Of a DNA stretch of 64,000 bases, positions 18,371-26,594 are shown one piece after another. The notes beneath the pieces were generated by a model. The model did not search any database and had not been told where the DNA came from. It saw only the letters and a list, made by a program, of their open reading frames with translations. The stretch is taken from positions 4,836,001 to 4,900,000 of the forward strand of contig NZ_CP094527.1 of the NCBI RefSeq assembly GCF_022811725.1, in the 5' to 3' direction. The first letter of the stretch is position 1. The number at the start of each line of letters is the position of its first letter. The position numbers and the translations under genes were made by a program. This DNA is from Mucilaginibacter sp. SMC90. GTDB lineage: Bacteria; Bacteroidota; Bacteroidia; Sphingobacteriales; Sphingobacteriaceae.

Positions 18371-18400
18371 CCTTCCATATATAAATATTATAAAATCAGC

Positions 18401-19480
18401 TTACTCCGCAGCTACCAATACTTTAGCGTCATCGGCAACCAATACCGCCACCGGTACAATAACAGGCGCAGGAGTACAGTACTCTTTCAAAAAATCAGCT
18501 TTTGAGTCGCGGTACGAGCTTACGGCTCCCAGCATGCTCATCATTTTTATATAGCACCAGGCCAGGTCAAACTGATATGGTTTAAAGCCAGAGCGGGCAC
18601 TTTTAGGATACAGGTGGTGGTTGTTATGCCATTCGCCAGCCACATAACCTGGCCATAGCTGATTGATTGACATATCCTCGCGGTTATGGTCGATGCCTTC
18701 GCGGCGCATATCTTTTCCTTTACCGTGGCCTTCATAGTTAAATGTACGTACGCCAACTGCCCAAATACCGGCAGAACCAAATACGGCACAAGCCAGTGCA
18801 GGGCCGCCTAAAAGGTAAAAAGCTGTAAACCAAAAACCCCAGTTGAGTATGATCCCAATTATGGTACGTTTTGGATTGGCCAGGGTGCCCCATTTTTGAT
18901 ATTGCTTGTAAGTATTTGTAGTTACCCCTGTATGTTTCATGAGATTAACACATTTTTTATAACAGGCTTCGTCCATACTGCGGGCTATGGGCTGGTGGTT
19001 AACATCGGCCAAAAAGCAATACATAAAGCCTCCTTGTGCATTGTACGGATCACCAGGCTTATCTGACAAAGCGTGGTGCACATGGTGCGATACCGCATAG
19101 ATCTCTTCGGGAATAATTTTAAGCGTAAGATTTTGAGTAAAAAAACGCCAGAATTTATTTTTAAAAGTATAAGCACCATGAGTGCAATACCTGTGATGCC
19201 AGATAGTACCATGGGTACCCATAATGATCATACTGTATACAAAGGCTACTATAAGACCAGTGATAGTGAAATACTTAAAAATGAACAGGCCTAAAAACGG
19301 CACCAAAGCCACAACCAACGACCAGCTTAAAAACGAAAGCCAGTTCTTTTTATCGCTGAATACATTAAGCCGCTTAAAAAATTCCTTTACAATTTGCTTG
19401 TTGGTAGGTTTTGAGAGGTTGCCAAGTTCATCTGTCCAACCATATGCAGGTGGTTCGAGCACAGTGTTTAAAAATGCCAT
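18401..19480 (-). CDS. Acyl-CoA/acyl-lipid delta-9-type fatty acid desaturase
   Basis: 359 residues. The three histidine boxes of integral-membrane desaturases are present: HRYCTH (about 96-101), HHVHH (132-136) and HNNHH (about 282-286). Together they hold the di-iron centre that inserts a cis double bond using O2. Hydrophobic hairpins lie near residues 48-90 and 205-235. The C-terminus has an odd Ala/Val-rich tail (VIVPVAVLVADDAKVLVAAE) absent from most homologues. It stands alone, with a terminator after it and a 256-base gap before it. Confidence 0.92.
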   Translation of the reverse strand: MAFLNTVLEPPAYGWTDELGNLSKPTNKQIVKEFFKRLNVFSDKKNWLSFLSWSLVVALVPFLGLFIFKYFTITGLIVAFVYSMIIMGTHGTIWHHRYCTHGAYTFKNKFWRFFTQNLTLKIIPEEIYAVSHHVHHALSDKPGDPYNAQGGFMYCFLADVNHQPIARSMDEACYKKCVNLMKHTGVTTNTYKQYQKWGTLANPKRTIIGIILNWGFWFTAFYLLGGPALACAVFGSAGIWAVGVRTFNYEGHGKGKDMRREGIDHNREDMSINQLWPGYVAGEWHNNHHLYPKSARSGFKPYQFDLAWCYIKMMSMLGAVSSYRDSKADFLKEYCTPAPVIVPVAVLVADDAKVLVAAE

Positions 19481-19736
19481 TAAGTTTTGAGAGGTTAGTT
19501 AAGAGTGGGGAATGTTTTGTCTATTTTGTCACAATATAGTAAAAAGTACTTATTGCTTATACGTAACAACGGGATAAATAGATTTAAATTACCCAACAAA
19601 TGATTAAAACTTTTTCAGAATAATTAAATTTCTTTATAGGAAATTATAAAAGTCAATTTCGGCGAGATATTACTTAATAAGAACATCAAGGCGATAAAAC
19701 AGTTGAATTTAAATAGGAATAATTTTTGTGGAAGTG

Positions 19737-21641
19737 TCAATCACCTATCAAAGAAAGGCTAAAACTAAAAGTACTGCCCTTGTTTATTTCTGAGTTTACC
19801 CAAAGCCTGCCGCCGTTAAACTCAACAAGTTCCTTGCATAAAAACAAGCCGATACCATTGCCTTTTTCGCCGGAGGTACCTGTTGCCGTATATTTAGTAT
19901 TGAGGTTAAATAAACTAACCAGTTTTTCGGCAGGAATGCCATTACCGGTATCAGCAACGCTTATTATCAAATCGTTGCCATCAACAGCACTTAATAGCGT
20001 AATAACACCATTATTACTGGTAAATTTAATGGCATTACTAATCAGGTTACTTAAAACTACTTTGATATGTCTTTCGTCGGCCTGCACGCATGTTCCGGGT
20101 AAAGCCTTATTTTTAAAGCTGATATTCTTTTGCTGAAAAAGATAACTGAACGTGCCTTCCATCTCAATGCCAATTAAACCGATATCAACCGCCGATGGCT
20201 CATGGTTAACGCCTTTGAGTTGGCTGCCTGCCCATTCAAGCAAATTTGAAAGGGTGAGCTCGGCACCCTGTACTACGGGCTCAATCTCCCTCATCAGTCC
20301 CCGTACTTCTGCATCAGTTAAAACACCTGTATTATAAAGGCGCAATATAGAATGCAGGTTGCCAATTGGCGTACGGAGGTCGTGCCCTATAACAGCCAAT
20401 AACCTATCCTTAAGGCTATTGATACCAGCCAGGTTTACAGACTGCTCTTCTATTAATTCTTTTTGGATAAGTAAAGCTTTGTGCTGCTTACGCATCCGGT
20501 TACTTAAAATTCGTTTTTGTTTATAATGATAGTACGTAACCGATAAAGCCAATATTACAATACACAATGCAATGATCAGGGTAATGATTATCGCTTTTTG
20601 TAAATGTATTTTTTCGCCGTACTCTTTAGTCTTTTGCTCAACAGCTGCAATAGCGTTAAGACGGCTGTTTAATTCAAAATAACTTTGAATCAGTTCGGTA
20701 TTTTTACGTTTGTTAGTAGCGTTAAGGCTGTCAAGCGCCTGGGTGTATTTTTTTTGATAAACTAAGGACTGTACTATGTTTTGCTTTTGCTCAAAGCTGT
20801 AAGTCATCGTTTTATAAGCCGACGATAAACCATCCATAACACCAATGCTATCAGATAAAGCTGCACCTTTTTTTGCAAGATCAATGGCTTCATCATACCG
20901 GTTTAACGAATTGTAAATAACAGCACGTTCAATAAATGATATTGCCCTTAAGCGCTTGTTATTAACCCGGTAGCTCATATTCAAAGCTGTATCTGAATGA
21001 GCTATTGCCTGCGTGTATTGTCCTTTTAACCGGTAAGCATTGGCCAGCCTGCTATGTAATATGCAAATAGCCGGCTGGTCGTTCACCGTACGGCTAAGCT
21101 GCATGGCAAATTTGGCAAGAGCAATGCCTTTATCATATTGCTTAAGCCTTGCGTAAACAAATGAGCGTTCATTATAAACCTCAGCAAGCATTTTATGATC
21201 CTGACCTGCAAATCGCGCGGCTGTATTCAAATTTTTTAATGCCTTGTTATAGTTCTGCAAATCGGTATAAGCCCGGCCTATGGAACTGTAGCAATGAGCA
21301 AGTAACAATGGCTTATTTTTGGGCAGATAGGTTAAAGCCGAATTAAAATAAAATAAGCTGATAGGATAATATGATTGGGACCAGTATACATGTCCTAAAT
21401 TTAGAAAAGCACAGCCCGTGCCCTCGTTATATTTTATTTTTTCCGAAAGCAATAAAGCATGCTCGGCCATTATCCGGCCTTCATGAGGGGCACCAACGTA
21501 GGTATCTTCAATAAGCGTGTTAAGGCTATCGATGGTTTTGATCAATGCAGAAAAACTTTTCGGTTCGGTTTTGCCTACTTTTTGAGCATAGGTAGTACCA
21601 TGCATCAATAACAGCAATAATAAACCTACAGGCCGCCTCAT
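19737..21641 (-). CDS. TPR-containing sensor histidine kinase
   Basis: 634 residues: signal peptide (1-19), TPR-type helical repeats in the periplasmic part (about 40-320), one membrane helix (about 347-367), a short coiled coil, then HisKA with phospho-acceptor His420 (VIGHDLRTP) and an HATPase domain with N-box NLISNAIKFT, DTGNGIP and GEKGNGIGLFL. All catalytic motifs are intact. No response regulator gene is adjacent; the lone receiver protein at 30183 is a conceivable partner. The layout parallels the ATPase-less protein at 34869-36299, which makes that loss stand out. Confidence 0.9.
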   Translation of the reverse strand: MRRPVGLLLLLLMHGTTYAQKVGKTEPKSFSALIKTIDSLNTLIEDTYVGAPHEGRIMAEHALLLSEKIKYNEGTGCAFLNLGHVYWSQSYYPISLFYFNSALTYLPKNKPLLLAHCYSSIGRAYTDLQNYNKALKNLNTAARFAGQDHKMLAEVYNERSFVYARLKQYDKGIALAKFAMQLSRTVNDQPAICILHSRLANAYRLKGQYTQAIAHSDTALNMSYRVNNKRLRAISFIERAVIYNSLNRYDEAIDLAKKGAALSDSIGVMDGLSSAYKTMTYSFEQKQNIVQSLVYQKKYTQALDSLNATNKRKNTELIQSYFELNSRLNAIAAVEQKTKEYGEKIHLQKAIIITLIIALCIVILALSVTYYHYKQKRILSNRMRKQHKALLIQKELIEEQSVNLAGINSLKDRLLAVIGHDLRTPIGNLHSILRLYNTGVLTDAEVRGLMREIEPVVQGAELTLSNLLEWAGSQLKGVNHEPSAVDIGLIGIEMEGTFSYLFQQKNISFKNKALPGTCVQADERHIKVVLSNLISNAIKFTSNNGVITLLSAVDGNDLIISVADTGNGIPAEKLVSLFNLNTKYTATGTSGEKGNGIGLFLCKELVEFNGGRLWVNSEINKGSTFSFSLSLIGD

Positions 21642-21693
21642 TAGTTAATAGTTTCAAACCGCAATCTAACAATAAACTTTATATACGCAACAA

Positions 21694-22260
21694 CTACCCG
21701 GCAACCAGGCAGCGCTCCCCCCGCAGCAGTTCGATACAATGTTCATAGTTATCAGGCATTTGAATCTGTTCAACTTCCTTCATATAACTTTGTTTTATTT
21801 CTTTACGGCGGCGCGCCTCTATAAAACGCCTCACCTGCTCGCGGTTTTCGAGTACCAAACCGGGCACTTTGGCCGGCTTGTTAAACTCATCCTTAGCAAC
21901 CATGGTAAAATAGCTGGTATTGGTATGCTTTACCGAATGGTTTTTGATATTTTCAGAGATCACCCTGATCCCTACCACCAGCGAGGTGTTGCCCACGTAG
22001 TTTACCGATGCCATGAGCGATACCAGCTCTCCTACTTCTACCGGCTGTAAAAAATCCACAGTATCGATAGATGCTGTTACACAATAGTTACCCGCATGTT
22101 TGGCAGCGCATACATAAGCTACCTTATCCATCAGCGAAAGCAGGATGCCCCCGTGAATTTTACCGCCGAAATTTGAATAAGAAGGGATCATCAGCTCGGT
22201 AATGGTGGCCTGTGAAAAAGCCACACTTTTATAACCGTCGATATCAGGTAAAGTGCTCAT
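21694..22260 (-). CDS. Acyl-CoA thioesterase, hotdog fold
   Basis: 188 residues. The hotdog core is residues about 10-130, with GGKIHGGILLSLMDKVAY carrying the helix and catalytic-site region typical of YciA/BACH-type thioesterases, and VDFLQPVEVGELV in the following strand. It hydrolyses acyl-CoA in the cytoplasm. The C-terminal 55 residues are a basic, helical extension (RRFIEARRRKEIKQ). It is downstream of nothing obvious and 52 bases upstream of the TPR kinase gene on the same strand, so the two may be co-transcribed. Confidence 0.87.
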   Translation of the reverse strand: MSTLPDIDGYKSVAFSQATITELMIPSYSNFGGKIHGGILLSLMDKVAYVCAAKHAGNYCVTASIDTVDFLQPVEVGELVSLMASVNYVGNTSLVVGIRVISENIKNHSVKHTNTSYFTMVAKDEFNKPAKVPGLVLENREQVRRFIEARRRKEIKQSYMKEVEQIQMPDNYEHCIELLRGERCLVAG

Positions 22261-22387
22261 AAATAATGATAGTATAGTATAAGGTTATGCACTAAAATAT
22301 AATTTACGCAACATTAACATTACATAAGGTTAAATTGTTAAACCTTTGTTAAACTGAATGGTCAATAGCCTAAATTGACCCTAAACT
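22261..22387. other. AT-rich gap upstream of a probable gene remnant
   Basis: No frame or recognisable signal in this part. It is the first section of a 307-base gap between divergent genes; the rest is the remnant at 22388-22571. Confidence 0.4.
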
Positions 22388-22571
22388 ATGAAAAAACACT
22401 TAAGCTTACGTTTATAGGCATTCTTTTTTTATCAACTGCATATGCCCGGCCGCTACTTAAGCGCAGGGTACTGTGTTAACCTCGAAGCCAGAGCATAATT
22501 TGTATTCCGCTTTTTTTGGAGATACGTTAAACGCTGTTATATATTTACAACAATCTATAACCCTGCATTGA
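22388..22571 (+). pseudogene. Possible frameshifted remnant of a small secreted protein
   Basis: From the ATG at 22388 the frame stops after nine codons. A shift by one base gives a good signal peptide (LKLTFIGILFLSTAYA), which itself stops soon. A second shift gives 37 open codons (AQGTVLTSKPEHNLYSAFFG and onward) ending at the TGA at 22569-22571, just inside the next gene's start. Two frameshifts would therefore restore a small exported protein of about 60 residues. This could be chance; confidence is low. Confidence 0.3.
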
Positions 22572-23287
22572 AAAAGCTTATTTTAACTTTTATATCGATA
22601 GTATATATCGGCAGCGCGTTTGCGCAAACCAAAGATACAGCACCCGGAAAAACCGGCCCTGAAACGGTTATTGTAAAACGTCGCCTAACCGATTCGGTGG
22701 TGGAGCGGTTTAATGTACAGAAAATTAACAAGGGCATACGGCAAGGCTTATACCAGGCCCTTTATCAAAAAAATTATGCGCTGGCCAGTGGCTATTATGA
22801 TAACGATAAAAGGACCGGTGTCTGGCATTTTTTTGACAACCGCGGGCACCTGGTACAAAACTTTGATTACAAGACCAATCAGATCACTTATGAAGCGCCC
22901 GAAGACAGTACCTCAAACCTGCAGTATTTTGTGGATTTAAAACTTAATGATACCGCCCAAACAACCAAGCCTGTTAAAGTAGGGGGCAGGTTTTTTGGTT
23001 ATCTCCCTTATCTGAACCTGTTTAAGCTTCCACCTGAGTTAATGAACCTCAATCCTAATGTATCGTTTGGTGCTGTAGAACTGCTGATCAGTCCGCTTGG
23101 AAGGCTTGCGTCATTCAAAGTACATGTATACAGTGGCTCTTTTGAAAAAACATTTAACATGAGCATTAACGTACCGGATCCTGCCGACAAGATTTTTATA
23201 CCCGCTACAGTGAACGGCGAAGCCGTTAGCTGCCGGGTATTAATCAAATGCGCATTCAGGAGCGATGGTGGGCTGGAGTTTTATTAG
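22568..23287 (+). CDS. Secreted protein with MORN-like N-terminal and TonB-C-like C-terminal region
   Basis: 239 residues, starting at TTG 22568; no in-frame ATG gives a signal peptide, and KKLILTFISIVYIGSAFAQ is a clear one. Residues about 60-100 (ASGYYDNDKRTGVWHFFDNRGHLVQNFDY) resemble a MORN/YwqK-type repeat. The C-terminal 90 residues (VELLISPLGRLASFKV, NGEAVSCRVLIKCAF) look like the C-terminal fold of TonB-like proteins seen in many Bacteroidota secreted proteins. No catalytic motif is visible and function is unknown. A bidirectional terminator follows. Confidence 0.65.
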   Translation: MKKLILTFISIVYIGSAFAQTKDTAPGKTGPETVIVKRRLTDSVVERFNVQKINKGIRQGLYQALYQKNYALASGYYDNDKRTGVWHFFDNRGHLVQNFDYKTNQITYEAPEDSTSNLQYFVDLKLNDTAQTTKPVKVGGRFFGYLPYLNLFKLPPELMNLNPNVSFGAVELLISPLGRLASFKVHVYSGSFEKTFNMSINVPDPADKIFIPATVNGEAVSCRVLIKCAFRSDGGLEFY

Positions 23288-23355
23288 TACCAGCAGCTGA
23301 CAGCCCCTCTAAATCTCCTCCGAAAATGGGGGACTTCTCATTAGCATGATAAATA

Positions 23356-23392
23356 AAAAAGGTCATCTTACTTATCGCAAGATGACCTTTTT
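23356..23392. terminator. Bidirectional terminator between convergent genes
   Basis: Perfect 14-bp stem AAAAAGGTCATCTT (23356-23369) / AAGATGACCTTTTT (23379-23392) with a 9-base loop. It serves the plus-strand gene ending at 23287 and the minus-strand gene ending at 23435. Confidence 0.9.
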
Positions 23393-23434
23393 ATTTAAAG
23401 CCCTCTTTCTTTAGGGGAGGGCTGGGTGGGGTTA

Positions 23435-23938
23435 TTAGTGATCGTGATGACCATCCGGGCCGTGTGCGTGGCCGTGTGATAATTCTTCGGGAGTTGCCGG
23501 GCGTACGTTAAGGATATTACCTTTAAAGTGCAGTTCCTGACCAGCCATTGGGTGGTTAAGGTCAACAATAACTGCATCTTCGGCAATTGAAACTACCATA
23601 GCCTGGAAACGGTGGCCCTGGTTATCCTGTAAAGGCAAAATGCTGCCAATTTCAGGCATTTCGGTTCCCTGAAACATTTCTTTCGGCAGGTTAGCTACTG
23701 CTTCTTCATCATATACACCGTAAGCATCTTCCGGAGATAAGCGAAACTCATAGCTATCGCCTGTTGAAAGTGTGCTTAGATTGTCTTCAAATTTAGGCAG
23801 CATCTGGCCTGCACCAAATAAAAAGGTTAGTGGTTGTTCCTGGGTAGTACTTTCTACCAATGTTTCGGTACCTGTGTTTTCGCGGTCTACGTACAAATCG
23901 TAGGTTAATGATACTACGTGCTGAGGTGCAATCTTCAT
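23435..23938 (-). CDS. FKBP-type peptidyl-prolyl isomerase, SlyD-like
   Basis: 167 residues. SlyD layout: FKBP half (VSLTYDLYVD, FLFGAGQMLPKFEDNL), then an inserted IF chaperone domain (SPEDAYGVYDEEAV), then the FKBP return (VVDLNHPMAGQELHFKGNIL). The tail HGHAHGPDGHHDH is His-rich and probably binds nickel or zinc, as in SlyD. It catalyses prolyl isomerisation and has chaperone activity in the cytoplasm. It lies 12 bases downstream of the YyaL-type gene and is probably co-transcribed with it. Confidence 0.93.
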   Translation of the reverse strand: MKIAPQHVVSLTYDLYVDRENTGTETLVESTTQEQPLTFLFGAGQMLPKFEDNLSTLSTGDSYEFRLSPEDAYGVYDEEAVANLPKEMFQGTEMPEIGSILPLQDNQGHRFQAMVVSIAEDAVIVDLNHPMAGQELHFKGNILNVRPATPEELSHGHAHGPDGHHDH

Positions 23939-23950
23939 TATAAATTGTTT

Positions 23951-25972
23951 TTAGTTGTAAAATCTGGCTTCAACTTCATTAAGGGCGTCGGCCGGGTTAT
24001 TAGCAGGTAATCCGCAGGTTTTATCTTTACAAATAAAAATTTGTGTTGATACACCAAACTTATCCTGCAACAAAGGTAAACTTCCTGCATTACCGCCCAA
24101 CATAATTTTATTGGGGATGTAATTATTTTCCATTTCCTTTCTGAAATCTTCGGCACCGGTACCTGTTATCGCAATTTCATTTACGCCAAATACCTCATCA
24201 AGCAATAGCATTACCCAGTTTGAATAGGCCGAGCCATATTTTGGTAATTGCGGCATTACATTGCGTAGTAACTGCGCCGAAACTTCAGTATACTCTTCGT
24301 TATCAAAAAGCAAGCCTAACTTTTTAAGCACGCGCGCCATAACCGAATTTGATGCCGGAATCACACCGTCCATGATCTCTGATTTACGGGCTATCAATTG
24401 CTCGTCATCATCGGCAGTGAAAAAGAATATCCCTTTAGTTTCATCGTAATAATGCGCAAGAGCAGTATTTGCAAGCTTGCGGGCCTGCAGCAGCCAGTCC
24501 TCATTAAAGGTAACTTCATACAGCGCAATAAGGCCGTCAATGATATTAGCGTAATCATCCAAAAATGCAACAGGATTACCCTGCGACGATATGGCACTGT
24601 AAACCCGTGATAGCCTGCCATTTTGACCCAGCAGGTTATTTAAAATAAACCCGGCATTATTTAGCGCAAGTTCAAGGTATTCTGGTTTGTTGAAAGCGCG
24701 GTAAGCATCGGCAAGCCCCTTCAGCATTAAACCATTCCACGATGCAAGGATTTTATTATCCAGTCCTGGCCTTACACGCCGTGCACGTGCTTCAAATACC
24801 TTCTGTTTTGAAGCTCCTATTTTGGCAGACAGTTCATTAACAGCAATCCCTAATTTTTGCGCCAATTCATGATCACTATCTTTACGGAATAATACATTAG
24901 ACTCTTCCTCTTCCCAATTCCCATCTTCGGTAATATTGTAGTAGATACAGAACAGTTCAGCCTCATCCCCCAAAATTTCTGCTATCTCACTTTTGGTAAA
25001 AATGTAAAATTTGCCTTCTTTGCCTTCACTATCGGCATCAAGGGCAGAATAAAAACCATATTCGGGCGACATCAACTCAAGCGTACTGAAAGTGACGATC
25101 TCATCAACAACCTGCCCGTACAATTCATCAGGCTGCCAGGTGTAAGCTTCGGCATACAAACTGATAAGCTGAGCATTATCATACAGCATTTTTTCAAAGT
25201 GTGGTACATGCCAAAGCCCATCAACCGAGTAACGGGCAAAGCCACCGCCAACATGATCATAAATACCACCGAAAGCCATTTTATGCAGTGTAAGTTTTAC
25301 CTGTTCAGCAACCTCATCGTCTTTCATTAAATAAGCATAGCGCATCAAGGCCTGCCAGTTATTGGGCATCGGAAATTTGGGGGCATTGCCGCTGCCTCCC
25401 TCCCGCTTATCAAAATAGCGCTTCCAGTTACTGACAATAGTTTGCAGATCCTCTTTGGTATACCTGGCCTGGGCCTCTACAAATTCAATCGACTCATATT
25501 TTTGGATCCCCTCGGTAAGGCGAACGGCATAATCCTCGGCTTCTTCGGGTTTTTGTTTATAAAAATCGGCCAGGTTAAAAAGCAGCGATGTCCAGTCGTT
25601 TTTACGGAAGTACGTACCGCCGTAAATAGGTCTTTGATCGGGCAGGCAGATGCAGTTAAGCGGCCAGCCGCCCCTGCCGCTCATGAGTTGCACGGCACTC
25701 ATATAAATCTGGTCAACATCGGGGCGCTCTTCCCTATCTACCTTGATACAAACAAAATATTCGTTCATTACAGCAGCCACGGCTTCATCCTCGAAGCTTT
25801 CGTGCTCCATCACATGGCACCAATGGCAGGCTGAGTAACCAATACTAACCAGGATCAGTTTATTTTCGGCCCTGGCTTTATCAAGAGCTTCTTTACCCCA
25901 GGGGTACCAGTTAACCGGGTTATTGGCATGTTGTAATAAATATGGCGATGTAGAGTTGGCCAAACGATTCAT
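23951..25972 (-). CDS. Thioredoxin-domain protein of the YyaL/DUF255 (Spata20) family
   Basis: 673 residues. The N-terminal thioredoxin-like DUF255 domain has the family signature around Cys49-His-Trp-Cys52-His (ACHWCHVMEHESF). The rest is an alpha/alpha-toroid like that of N-acylglucosamine epimerases and six-hairpin glycosidases (VGGGFARYSVDGLWHVPHFEKML, SWNGLMLKGLADAY). The start at 25972 (MNRLANSTSPYLLQHANNPVNW) is the canonical start of the family. The biological role is unclear; it is full length. It is followed by the SlyD-like gene. Confidence 0.9.
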   Translation of the reverse strand: MNRLANSTSPYLLQHANNPVNWYPWGKEALDKARAENKLILVSIGYSACHWCHVMEHESFEDEAVAAVMNEYFVCIKVDREERPDVDQIYMSAVQLMSGRGGWPLNCICLPDQRPIYGGTYFRKNDWTSLLFNLADFYKQKPEEAEDYAVRLTEGIQKYESIEFVEAQARYTKEDLQTIVSNWKRYFDKREGGSGNAPKFPMPNNWQALMRYAYLMKDDEVAEQVKLTLHKMAFGGIYDHVGGGFARYSVDGLWHVPHFEKMLYDNAQLISLYAEAYTWQPDELYGQVVDEIVTFSTLELMSPEYGFYSALDADSEGKEGKFYIFTKSEIAEILGDEAELFCIYYNITEDGNWEEEESNVLFRKDSDHELAQKLGIAVNELSAKIGASKQKVFEARARRVRPGLDNKILASWNGLMLKGLADAYRAFNKPEYLELALNNAGFILNNLLGQNGRLSRVYSAISSQGNPVAFLDDYANIIDGLIALYEVTFNEDWLLQARKLANTALAHYYDETKGIFFFTADDDEQLIARKSEIMDGVIPASNSVMARVLKKLGLLFDNEEYTEVSAQLLRNVMPQLPKYGSAYSNWVMLLLDEVFGVNEIAITGTGAEDFRKEMENNYIPNKIMLGGNAGSLPLLQDKFGVSTQIFICKDKTCGLPANNPADALNEVEARFYN

Positions 25973-26234
25973 AAGCTATGTATTTGATGCAAAAATGCAG
26001 ATATAATTGCACCTGTAAGTTAAATGGTAATTATTTAGAAAAGTTTTACGAGAAGGGTGGTATTTATAAGCGTTATAAAGTGAGAGTATTTCACGCAAAG
26101 GCGCGAAGACGCAAAGTTTCTTTCTTAGCGCCTTCGCGCCTTTGCGTGAAATATCTTTTTGTTCACTCAGTATCGCTCGAAGAGACCCCTGAGGTTCGCA
26201 GACCCAGATGGGACTTTAAATAAGAATCAAACAC
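25973..26234. other. Intergenic region with palindrome
   Basis: No supportable gene. An 81-codon plus-strand frame is created by the palindrome at 26088-26152 and has no family likeness. The words after it (GAGACCCCTGAGGTTCGCAG) resemble a block near 43500-43530. Confidence 0.5.
26088..26152. repeat. Perfect 21-bp inverted repeat (REP-like)
   Basis: Left arm 26088-26108 begins ATTTCACGCAAAGG and right arm 26132-26152 ends CCTTTGCGTGAAAT. The two are exact reverse complements over 21 bases with a 23-base loop that itself repeats part of the arm (ACGCAAAG, CTTAGCGC). It could act as a terminator or REP element. Confidence 0.85.
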
Positions 26235-26393
26235 TTATGGCAGCAAATACTTGTACACAGAAGGGCGTGCCAAATCGATCACCTCTTTAGTAACTTTTAC
26301 TAATTGCGATTCAGTTTTTTTACTGGGTTCAGCATTTGAGTTGCTATCATTTTTACTAATACCCTTGTTTAAAAGGGTATGATTAGTTTCCAT
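26235..26393 (-). CDS. Small hypothetical protein, 52 residues
   Basis: ATG at 26393 to TAA at 26235. The protein starts METNHTLLNKG, is polar and Lys/Ser/Asn-rich in the middle, and ends in a mixed helix (KEVIDLARPSVYKYLLP). There is no signal peptide or membrane segment. It fills an otherwise empty gap upstream of the YyaL-type gene on the same strand. I recognise no family; it is supported only by the intact frame and gene-like composition. Confidence 0.4.
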   Translation of the reverse strand: METNHTLLNKGISKNDSNSNAEPSKKTESQLVKVTKEVIDLARPSVYKYLLP

Positions 26394-26594
26394 GTTATAT
26401 TGTGTTTATACCAAAACACATTTATTCTGATAAAATATCCGTCGGCGTTTAATGCTGCGACGAAAAGTAACATCCCCATTACAACCCTAACCTAATATGT
26501 CAAAATCACTTATATCCAACCCTTTCGGCATCTAAAATTATCAAACTCACAAATTATTTCCCTTTATTTGCCCCCTTGTTATCAAAAATTTAAG

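Larger units (their letters stand above)
17869..18400. other. Intergenic region with nested palindrome, no gene
   Basis: No supportable gene in 532 bases. An 85-codon minus-strand frame here has no start context or family likeness and overlaps the palindrome. Contents are an AT-rich part (17880-18010), the nested palindrome 18141-18250, a CCCCTC-rich tail, and the desaturase terminator at 18339-18370. Confidence 0.6.

Noticed and set aside
25978..26223. 81-codon plus-strand frame
   Set aside because: Created by the 21-bp inverted repeat; no family or start context.
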